DNA of 64,000 bases. Origin: Cladophialophora immunda. Its lineage: Eukaryota; Ascomycota; Eurotiomycetes; Chaetothyriales; Herpotrichiellaceae. Every line of letters begins with the position of its first letter. Within the stretch, counting starts at the first letter, position 1. The notes under the pieces were generated by a model. The model was not told where the DNA came from. It did not search any database and saw only the letters and a list, made by a program, of their open reading frames with translations. Where the stretch lies: NCBI RefSeq assembly GCF_000835495.1, contig NW_015622546.1, positions 250,883 through 314,882 of the forward strand, read 5' to 3'. Made by a program: the position numbers and the translations under genes. Shown one piece after another: positions 1 to 8,740 of the stretch.

Positions 1-774
1 CAAACTTCACCCTTTTATCTCTCTTCTCCTGGAATCCCCAATCCTCAAGAGCAGACACCGGCTTCACTAGTCCAATACCTTCTCTTGTGTTTTCCCGAAA
101 GGTTATGCGGCTTGAGACTATACCACCAGCAACTTTTACAAACTCCTGGGTCAGCTCAGCTTCCCAATTACGTGGTGAACGACAATCAACTCTTCCGCCT
201 ATTGCGACGAAAGTATTCAGCCGAGCGGAGCAACAGTGTCTCGCGATTCTGGCCAAAGACAGTAATTCGAGTATCGCTGGCTCATTTTCTTGTGGACTCA
301 TCGGACCTGGTCGACCTTCGACACTATGCATGCCTCGGGGCGGCTGCCTATTGTAAATGCATTCCGCCGGCCCATGATAACTCATATCACTGCACTCCGC
401 GGCCTTCACCGTATACTCCTCCCATTGGTACAAACTACCTGACACACCTCTTCCAGCACCCGGAATGCATCAAGAGCGGCAATACCCGCATACTCAACCA
501 GATTCCTAAACGGCTCGGCCAATGTATCGCCACCTCTGGGGCCGAGGCGATCGAGGGCTGGGGGATAGAGTTCGAAGAAGGTTGGGACCGTGGCCGGCTC
601 GGGAACGCGGCGTTTCTCGTCGTCGTGGCTGGAACTCTACTGTTTGCAGTGCTATGGGCCGTCCTGAAGCGAGATATACAAAGTGCGTTTACGGTCTCGG
701 CGTATTTCGTCTCGATAGTGGCGATGGTGGGCGCATACATGGCTTCCACGGAGCCAAGGTTCGTTCACAAATGA
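1..774 (+). CDS. Membrane protein, 3' part (hypothetical)
   Basis: The reading frame is open from base 1, so the gene enters from the left and no start codon is visible. About 257 residues are seen. The C-terminal half has a conserved-looking segment (PPIGTNYLTHLFQHPE, then GWGIEFEEGWD) that I associate with uncharacterised fungal membrane proteins. It is followed by two hydrophobic stretches (NAAFLVVVAGTLLFAVLWAVL and the FTVSAYFVSIVAMVGAYMA region) that look like transmembrane helices, and a short tail. No enzyme motif was recognised and the function is unknown. Confidence 0.6.
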   Translation, partial: QTSPFYLSSPGIPNPQEQTPASLVQYLLLCFPERLCGLRLYHQQLLQTPGSAQLPNYVVNDNQLFRLLRRKYSAERSNSVSRFWPKTVIRVSLAHFLVDSSDLVDLRHYACLGAAAYCKCIPPAHDNSYHCTPRPSPYTPPIGTNYLTHLFQHPECIKSGNTRILNQIPKRLGQCIATSGAEAIEGWGIEFEEGWDRGRLGNAAFLVVVAGTLLFAVLWAVLKRDIQSAFTVSAYFVSIVAMVGAYMASTEPRFVHK

Positions 775-1088
775 CACAAACACGGTAGATGACAGCCACG
801 AACGATATAATTGACAGCGTGGCGCCCTCCAAGTGTGTCACCACCTACATCTAAGAGTTGTAGCATCAAGAGTCTACGCCTTGTATCATGGTATTCGGTA
901 TAATGTTCCTGCCCTGCCAATGTTTCCCCTTGCCCTGACACAACGACGCCAACGCCCAACAACCGTCTAATGCTCAAAGGATGATCTAGCCAGTCTTGAT
1001 TCCTCATAGAGTGATCTCCAAGCAAACGTTGTTTTTCTTGTTTCTGAGTCTCGTGTTTATCCACAACAGCAGCCTCTTCGTCCTATGT
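775..1088. other. Intergenic, convergent 3' ends
   Basis: This stretch lies between two convergent gene ends. It has only short overlapping ORFs with no recognisable product. Confidence 0.5.
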
Positions 1089-2596
1089 TTATTCTTGAAA
1101 GCTGTTGAGCGCGATGTTGGACGAATTCTTCGACGAGTCTCCTACTCGGCTGTACTGTCGGCGGTGGCGGAAGGCCATGAACTCGAGACCGAGGGCCAGC
1201 ACGGCCGAGACGATGCCGACGGCGATAGCAATGCCGGTGTCGTCGCTGAGCAAGGCACCCCTAGGTCAGACTGTGCGTTAGCGGCCATGGTTGCGTGTCA
1301 GCCGTGAGCTCCGTGTTTACTTACAGGATGGCATTGACCATGCCCGCGTAGATGAGAACGCGGCCAAGCCAGATGTGGAAATGCGAGGGGACCGTGCGGC
1401 GGCCGACCTTCTTGTAGTTGAGGTGGTGGATATAGCCCATGACGACCTGGAAGGAGAGGACGGCGACGACGCAAATCCCCAGGATCTGATGGGTCTCGTC
1501 AAACGCCGAGTATTCGACCCCGGTGATGCTCAGGGCGATCGCTACCGCCAGGCCAAGGTATGCCCCGACCGTCGCGAAGAGTTGGAGCATCCAGTGCACC
1601 TTGAAAGCGATCGACCATCGCCACCGCAGCCCGAGGACGCCCACGGGGAACACAATGACGAATGCAACGCCCAGGAGGATTGCGTGTGCGTAGACGAGGC
1701 CGTGGTAGTAGTCGGGCTGACCTTCTGCCGAGACACTGGACGTGCCTGATATGCTTGGGACGGTGGCGACTGCGTTCTGTGTCGCGGTCATGTCGACAAA
1801 GAAAACGCCTGCGGACGAGGGTCAGCAATACATCCCCACCGGTCGCGCTACGAGTGTGGTTAGACCGACCATAATGTGAATGTTGGTCGATTTCTGCATC
1901 GATGGAGTTCGACTGGACTTGCTCATTCGGCCCAACCGCCCATATCCATGATTGCTTCGTTCTTGTCACATCGACTTTGTTGAACTTGTGGCTTGAGCTC
2001 TGGTACCACTGTATAGTTGCTGTCATCTTTCCGTTCTCGACCTCGGAGTTGAGCACGGTTGCATTGACACCAGACACGGGCTCCGGCGTGTCGTGGCCAC
2101 TGTTGAATGAGGATCAGTTCAGGGACTAGCGACAGCCCATCTATGTGGGATGTGGTATCTGGTACGGACCTCGAGGTTCTCACGCTAAGCGTGACGCCTG
2201 TACATGCTTGTCAGCGGCTGCCAGGGTTGGAGTACGCATATAAATAGAGACGGAAGTACTCACCATTGCCTTGGCCAGAAGGATATATAATGAACATGAG
2301 GGAGTCGTGCATCCGGTCGCCGGTGCCTACTGCGGCCCAGCCGTAGGACGTGGGCGCCGAGATCTGCATGTTGAACTCCTCGGCGGCGGCGTTGCCATTA
2401 TTGCCGGTAGAAGATATGGCAAACCCAAAGTTCTCTGATTTCTCGTAGAATTGTGCCTGTTTGGCGAAAGAATAGGCCGCGAATGCTAAAGTGGTTCTCG
2501 GTCAGCTCGTTGAGGGTGGAAAAAGTATTGGTATATTTTGAGCCACTCACACGACAGGAGTCCAGAATATGCAACAAGTCTCGTGAGCATCTTCAT
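1089..2596 (-). CDS. DOMON and cytochrome b561 domain membrane protein
   Basis: Predicted transmembrane electron-transfer protein that would pass electrons across a membrane to an outside acceptor. I read five exons on the minus strand. The first, from 2596, codes a signal peptide (MKMLTRLVAYSGLLS). Exons at about 2480–2260 and 2204–1870 code a DOMON (CDH-cytochrome-like) domain (SAPTSYGWAAVGTGDRM, then GHDTPEPVSGVNATVLNSEV). The next exon (about 1820–1320) codes a b561 core with paired histidines (YYHGLVYAHAILL, KVHWMLQ, DETHQILG, PSHFHIWLGR). A last exon adds a helix and the tail SFQE before a TAA at 1089. The donor after HSHYG reads GTCGGT, slightly weak. The domain order matches the fungal iron-reductase-domain family. 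A TATAAG lies about 115 bp upstream of the start. Confidence 0.85.
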
Positions 2597-3670
2597 GTTG
2601 GTGACCAGGAAAAACCCGTTAATTGTTGAACACCCGAACAACGCTCTCTGCAATTGAGGGTTCTATATGGGAAAGGGAATCCCAAGCTGCATGTTGACGG
2701 CGGCAAGGAGCTTATAAGTACCACATTGCCGTGGCGATCGAAGCCCCTGCCGAGCAAAGCTTGCGTGTGCTGTTCTTGTCCTTGCAGGCATCTGCATTGA
2801 GGCTGAGCGCGCGAGCGCGTTGGCTCGCTGATATCATACGACCCAAGGTCGTTGTTCTCCACTCGTTGGCCAATGAAAGCGTGTGTATTTGTCAGAGCTG
2901 AAGGCCATCGGCACAGCTGAGAATTCTGGACAAAGGGGATATTTTTGTGCCGAGAAGGACGAGATATCAGATTAGATATTGAGCTGAGGATGGTTGTTGG
3001 AAATGCTGCGTGATGCCAAGTATGGCAGGCGTTCCAGGTGCCAAGATGCTTCCCCAAGTAACTTTTCAAGCTTGTCGGACGCTAGCCTTTTCAGGCAGCC
3101 GTATGCTTGGCTTCAAAAGATGAGTAAAAAACTGCTCGGAGCTCATGTGCGACTCACCCCAGCCGTGCCGTTTTTATAACCACTCACCCCTCCCTCTCCC
3201 TCTTCCCACGCACCCCGCACACCTCCACACTCACCCTTCATCCTGACCCAGCTCCACCGCATGTAGCGCCAACCAGGACCTAAAGTTTGCGGCGCGGCGC
3301 CCGTTCCCTCTTTGACGCCTTTTTCAACTTGCGACCACTTTCCTGGATCTCAGCTTAGGCCGGCCTGGCCTGTTGGGAACACTGTAAACAACTGTGTAGT
3401 GAGAATGGCATCCATTTTTCCGTAACAACGATCGAGGATTGAAATTGCCGGAGCAGATGTCATGTGTATTATAGAGCCACATGATTCAATTCTCACCATA
3501 TTTCTGTGTATTCATGCGCGAGGAATAACGGTTCCAACCATGTCATACACAAATTATATGACCCTGGAAGCCGGGCCTATATTAAGGCCTAACCTAATGT
3601 AATGATGTAGGCGGACATGAAGGCTTCTAGCCATAATGTTCTAGGTGATATTTGCACGGTTTCCTCCTTG
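2597..3670. other. Intergenic, no gene recognised
   Basis: It holds the upstream region of the DOMON–b561 gene and the downstream region of the gasdermin-like gene. ORFs of up to 158 codons occur but lack any recognisable domain. Pyrimidine-rich sequence lies around 3181–3240. Confidence 0.5.
2711..2716 (-). promoter_or_regulatory. Possible TATA box of the DOMON–b561 gene
   Basis: TATAAG on the minus strand, about 115 bp upstream of the ATG at 2596. Position and sequence fit a TATA element. There is no experimental support. Confidence 0.35.
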
Positions 3671-4510
3671 TCATTTCTTTGATGGTAGATAAATGCACAA
3701 CTCGTCCTCCCCTATCTCCACACTTTCGTACTCGACCTCTTCCTCCAAGTCCTCGTCGATTTCGTCTTTCGTCGCTTCGACAAGGACCAATGGCTCCTCC
3801 CTTTTGTCTCCGGCACCGGTCAGGAACGCGCTCTTATGGCTAAATAGCTCTGTCTCTACCCCTGCCCTTCGAGTTCGAATAACATTGAGCCGATACGCGA
3901 ACACAATCCCCGGTGCCGTGTCGTACGAGTCGGTAACCTTCTTCTGGCCGTCGTGCTTCACTTCTCCCCCAATCTCAATGGGCACAGTCGCTGTGGGCGG
4001 CCCGGACCCCTCGGCTGTCACTGTAAAATTGGAGGAATTTCCCTTCGCTACCGTAAATGATGACGTGGCTATGCGCAGTCCCGAGACTATGTAGACGGCG
4101 CGCTTGCCAAACATGCCGGAGTCGATTTGGGCGCGCACGGCTGGCAGATTGGCAATTGCGGTCACCGTCTCTGGCATCAGCGGATCGGAGAAAGACTGAA
4201 TTTCATGATCTGTTTCACTGTAGTCGATGCTATTACTCTTCCCGATGTCAGCGCTGGCTGATGCAGAGGCGGTTCCTTCGAACTTGAACCACAGGCTCTG
4301 GCTAGTGGACCGCGATTCTGAGCGGCTGTGGATGTGATTTGGTTCGACGATAGTCTTGGTGGTTGGCAGCTTGATATCGCTTGCCGTGCCGGAGCCTACA
4401 GCCGCGAGGACAGTGGTCGGCTTGAACCAGTGTGGAATTACCATGCCTAGACGGAGCGGCCCATCAGTGGTGAAGGTGAAATCCGGCGGGAGAAACCACG
4501 TTCCAGGCAT
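3671..4510 (-). CDS. Gasdermin-like pore-forming cell-death protein (HET-Q1/RCD-1 type)
   Basis: Predicted executor of regulated cell death: fungal gasdermins sit inactive in the cytosol until a protease removes a short C-terminal tail, then insert in the plasma membrane. The single exon gives 279 residues, close to the length I recall for Podospora HET-Q1. The N-terminus (WFLPPDF, then DGPLRLGMVIPH) fits my memory of the family start. Residues about 60–210 are beta-rich and serine/alanine-rich (SLWFKFEGTASASASADIG), with helical segments, as in gasdermin pore domains. After about residue 215 comes a short linker (ELFSHKSAFLTGAGDKREEP) and a strongly acidic tail (250–270). That layout suits a removable inhibitory tail. 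There is no signal peptide. The neighbouring upstream gene is a subtilisin-type protease on the same strand, the usual partner. No Pfam search was run; the assignment rests on resemblance plus context. Confidence 0.72.
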   Translation of the reverse strand: MPGTWFLPPDFTFTTDGPLRLGMVIPHWFKPTTVLAAVGSGTASDIKLPTTKTIVEPNHIHSRSESRSTSQSLWFKFEGTASASASADIGKSNSIDYSETDHEIQSFSDPLMPETVTAIANLPAVRAQIDSGMFGKRAVYIVSGLRIATSSFTVAKGNSSNFTVTAEGSGPPTATVPIEIGGEVKHDGQKKVTDSYDTAPGIVFAYRLNVIRTRRAGVETELFSHKSAFLTGAGDKREEPLVLVEATKDEIDEDLEEEVEYESVEIGEDELCIYLPSKK

Positions 4511-4965
4511 CGCGGGCTCGTGTCGTTGCTAAGGGTCTGAACTGGATATTCCACGGGTTGGTTTTGAAGCATCAAAAGAGACAAGCTGAACTCTTGTTGC
4601 ACGCCAAGCCATCTCGCATGAACCACCAGGTGACTTTTTGAAACTGTAATCCTTTGAGGGCTTTGGGCGGCCGAGGGCATCAATGGCCGCTGCGTATGAA
4701 TATCTTGTGGTGATATAGTTTTGCCTCGCGTTTAGCGACCCTGTTTTCCAACGTGTCTAGCCTTCAAATGGTGCTCAGATGGAGATTTCTGTTTCTTAGA
4801 CGGCGTGCCGCCGGGTTGCCATTGCTCATCTCCCATCTAAAGTGGCGAAGACATGTTTGGTTTCTGTCGTGTCCCGAACTTCAAGGGCTTGGTGCAACAA
4901 TTCCCGGTAATAACATGTAATTCTTATTCATGAAACCAGCAGCTTGCTACGCTAGCATACGTGGA
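4511..4965. other. Spacer between protease and gasdermin-like genes
   Basis: A 455-bp spacer that should hold the 3' end of the protease transcript and the promoter of the gasdermin-like gene. No other gene is visible. Confidence 0.5.
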
Positions 4966-7900
4966 CTATTCCTCGTTATTCATTTCTTCAACCACCCGGC
5001 AAACGGAAACAAAAACTTGCAAATCTTTCTCTTTCTCTCCCCAATACCATATGGGGTTGATAAATTGCTCTCGATAGCCAGTATTTAGCGACATGGCATG
5101 CAGCATCCGCTCCATCCCTCTCTTCGTGTAAAGCTTAGCGCACTCCTCTTCAGATCCCTTGAGTTTGAGCAGAGACGGCAGTGCTGCGATGTACGAGAGG
5201 GTCATGGCGACAATCCCAGCCGCAATCGCGGTAGCAATCGACGTTCCTGCGCCGAGATCCACTTTGGGGAAATGATCTTGGATTTCTTTGGTGATGGACG
5301 GCGGGATGTTTGTGCCGTAAGTGCCAAGTTTCATAGGCCCTTTTCCAGGATGGGTAGGATTTGACCGTAAGAAAACTCCTTCCGAATCGGCGGCATGGAT
5401 GGGTATGACGTCTTTGTGACTGGCTGGGAAATCTTTCCTTCTATCCCACGAGTTCCCAGCGCTTGCGAGAAACAATACGGAACCATTACGATCCTTTCTG
5501 ACTTTTTCGATGGCATCTGAAATGACCGTATGTGTCCTCCCGGGCTTATCAGGGAACCCAAAGGACATGGAAATGACATCAACTTTCCATTCAGGGTCTA
5601 ATCCCGCGTGCTCGATTGCCTGGCCCGTGGTCAGCACGTTGTCAAGGAACAGCTGCGTAGCGCATACCTGGGCAATATTCTCCTCGTTGTTCTCCAAGTC
5701 ATCAGTATTCTCTGCCACACGAATCAAGTAGATGTCGACTATTGGCGCAACATGCATGAGCAGTCGTGCCATGAATGTGCCGTGGCCAAACGTATCAATT
5801 TCTCTCTTTGATCCTGCAGCGGCGAAGTCCTTCCAGCGCTTAAGCCTGTTTGACCTTTGGGAATTTTGAAAGAAAGGCAGATCTGCCTTGCATCCGGTAT
5901 CCAGGATCGCAACTCGAACGGGGTTTTCGATCTTCGCCAGTCGTCGACAGCGCGTTATGTGCCTCGCTATAACCTGGAGATCCTGAAGGAACCCCTCTGT
6001 ACTGCTTGAATGGCCAGAGTGGAACGCAGGGTGTGTGCTAGTTTCCCTCCAGAAGCATTGGAGCTCCTCATTGTCCGCCAACATCGATTTGCGGCGTATT
6101 TTCTTCCGTATTGGGACCAATGGCATTTCTTCCGTGTCCTCGAATCCTACCGTAGCTAACCAAAACAAGGGGCGGACAACCTTTCGGTACAGAGCATCTC
6201 TCCTTTCTGACAGCGGCGAATCCTTGGCGTCTTCATTGTCATCACCCGAATGGCTTCGGTGTCGGGATTTTCGGCGTTCTGCAGTCTCTTTGAAGCTGGC
6301 AGAGTCCAAACAGCTCTCAACGGCTTCTATAAAGTAGTCCTTCCACCGAAAGCCATCCCACCTCGCATCCTTCAATTCCTTCACCTTCATCTTGGCTTTG
6401 ACATGGGCCGTGTTTGTATGTGCGAGAAGGCTGAGTTTTGGGTCGTGTTCCAGTCCCAGTGCCTGACCAAGGCCGATTTCCAGAAGAACAATACCCAAGT
6501 AGAGTATTCGTGGATACCGATGAGTGTACTGATCCTTGTCGTAAAACTCTGCTGGCGATTCCTTGTACCGGGACCCGAAAGGGAACGAAATGAAGGCTCT
6601 CAGGGGGATTTTTTCTGACGGTGAGAATTTCCCATCGAGAGGGATGAAAAAGATGTCTTCACTTGTCCATCTAGCGTTCATTAGTTCCGAATTATAAAAC
6701 CGCCAGAAGGCTCGAGCTATGACATAAGACAACTTGATCTTGTGCTCGACCGTAAATTCGGTCAGGTTGAACAATTCCGAAAGTGGGACGCCACAACCTG
6801 ATATAATATGCTGAAGCTGCCCGGGTTCTCGCCGTTCGTAAAGATGGCAGTCTTCATCCAGATCTGATATGTTCAGCCAGTACTTTGTACGCAACAAACG
6901 AAAGAGAATATTCAGCATTTAGAGTTTGCCTCCATGCACTAGGAATCCCACCCCTTGTATTTACTGCATGAGAAAGGTGCATCTCTTGATGCTTTCTCAA
7001 TTTGGCGAAAAATCACAAAAGTGGTAATTCTGTCCAAAGAATTGGATCGTTTTCTCCTCTCCCGTATAGCTTCTAGCCCTAGAAGGGAAAAAAAAGGGGG
7101 GGGGGGGGGTTGGTGAACAGGTTGCTGTTACTGTTTCTGGAACCCGTGGCTATCTTTCCCGGAATCTGAGAGATACCGCCCCAAGGAATTCTCCAGGTGG
7201 ATCATGAGACAACGATATTCGAATGGGAAAGATTCAAGCTCGAGAGGAGCGTCTCCAGCGCCACCAAAATCCAGGAATAATGAGGTTTCAGCTTACCCAG
7301 ATAAATTTTCGCATAGTTTGGATTTTCGAGATGCTTGCACATTTCACCATACTCCATCAAGGATGACTCAGAAGGATCAGAGTCGACTCTGTTGTCCTGC
7401 TGGAACTTCTGCGTGGCTTTTGGTTCGAGATCTTTTCTGCATCTTATTAGCTGATTTTGACTACCTAAGCCCTAGCAGGGTTTCTCAGGGAAGAAACATG
7501 TCTGTCACACTCAAGGGAAAGATGGGTCTCTGGTCGTCAGGGACTTTTAACACCTGGAGAAACGACAACACGTTTACTTTTCCCCATGCACTGCGTATGC
7601 TCAGGTGAGAGAATCACGTCTCCCGACGACTGGGAGGGGCTTTCGAAGATAAGCAATAACTTACATTGGAACGCTGATGGCGACTTCCTGCCAGTAAGTC
7701 ATCTTCGAAGTTGCGATTATTATGTTGAAAAGGGCCAGTTGGTTTTTGGAGCGAAATCCAGAGTTGAGGCAGAGCCTGGTGAGGTGCCAATCATTTTCCG
7801 TTGAACCCTCGAGCACCGGCATCACATGATATTCTTGCACACAAGATGCATGGCTCTTGACTCCATTGAGGAGCAGCTTGTGAACTCCATCGGGATACAG

Positions 7901-8471
7901 ATCCCTCGCAAGAGGCCTTAGGTGTGAGTAAGCGTCGAAATCAGCAGTAGTACCCTGCAGTTCCCGTGCATTCTTCGTGAGTCTGTCGGAAAGCTCGATA
8001 AAACGTGATAGGAAAGGCTCGATGGTACCGGGTCGTTCTTTGCAAAACTTGGTAATTGATTGCCGCACTCGATCTTTCGAATCTTCGACTTTAAACAGTT
8101 GAACGAGAACATCGCGCAGCTCCTGGGGGCTCTTCTTCAAATAGAGGCGTCCCCTCGGAGCTGAAAGCGTTTGCCACTAATTTTTTCATGACTTTACTTC
8201 GCTGGTCCAACGCTCGGGTCCGTGACTGAATTACCTTGCAGATTTCTAATAGATCATGCAGCGCCCGCAGAGAAAGATTTTGAGTGTCCGGCGGAAGTTG
8301 ATAGAGACCCTGAGTCGACAAATGTGGTGCGATGTAGAAAAGTCGAGAGGCAATGTTGGCCGCTAAAGCGCTCTTGTTCGCGACGGCGATGGGAAAGAGA
8401 ACATTGGATGCCTCCAGAGCCACTGAGGCCAGGAGTTCCGAGGCGAAAACGCGGTTTTTCGAATGCTCCAT
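4966..8471 (-). CDS. DUF7580–subtilisin (S8) protease, probable gasdermin activator (HET-Q2-like)
   Basis: Predicted intracellular serine protease. The simplest ORF (6918–4966, 650 aa) is N-terminally truncated. In-phase splicing joins 8471–8235, 8122–7665, 7436–7297 and 6863–4966 into 910 aa. The new N-terminal half has the layout of the fungal DUF7580 family: helices, a DPDGVHKLLL–CVQEYH segment, WQEVAISV, GEMCKHLE, then DLDEDCHLYERREPG, ending in YPRILYLGIVLLEIGLGQ. The C-terminal half is an S8 domain. In the 650-residue numbering its triad is Asp340 (VAILDTG), His379 (FGHGT) and Ser560 (GAGTSIA), with oxyanion Asn489 (SAGNS). There is no signal peptide or propeptide, so it should act in the cytosol. 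It lies just upstream of the gasdermin-like gene on the same strand. Weak points are a long third intron (433 bp) with a second possible acceptor at 7080 and the uncertain first exon. The S8 call is firm; the full gene model is moderate. Confidence 0.75.
7088..7109. repeat. A8–G14 homopolymer tract inside a predicted intron
   Basis: Eight A followed by fourteen G on the plus strand. In the sense of the protease gene this is a C14–T8 pyrimidine tract followed by CCCTTCTAG, which resembles a strong 3' splice site. It lies in the predicted third intron, and its length may vary or be a sequencing artefact. Confidence 0.8.
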
Positions 8472-8740
8472 GATGACATGAGGGAGGAACCGCCTGGTGC
8501 TGCGGGAGCACAGATAGCGTCATCAGCAATGAAGATGACTTCGAGATGAGGCCGACAGAGCGAGCTCTTGGTGATAGGGTGAAAGGGCGACAGGGCAGGT
8601 TGAAGAAGGACTCAGCTTCAGCCCAGCACGTGGCCCCGCTTCGGGCCTGGAAATCGCCGGGAAACCTTCTGTATTCGGCTCTCGACAATATCCCAACGAC
8701 GTCTGATGCCGCCAACATCTACAGGGCGAGGTCAGCAAGA
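8472..8740. promoter_or_regulatory. Shared divergent promoter, protease / C2H2–TPR gene
   Basis: About 270 bp separates the predicted starts of two divergently transcribed genes, so their promoters must overlap. No clear TATA box was seen. The plus-strand frame stays open here from 8546, so the C2H2–TPR start could lie upstream of 8741. Confidence 0.45.

Noticed and set aside
1291..1749. 152-codon plus-strand ORF
   Set aside because: It is antisense to the cytochrome b561 exon, whose histidine pattern is clear.
7661..8471. Apparent frameshifted pseudogene upstream of the protease
   Set aside because: An in-phase intron (8123–8234) joins the two frames, and the pieces continue into the protease gene, so no frameshift is needed.
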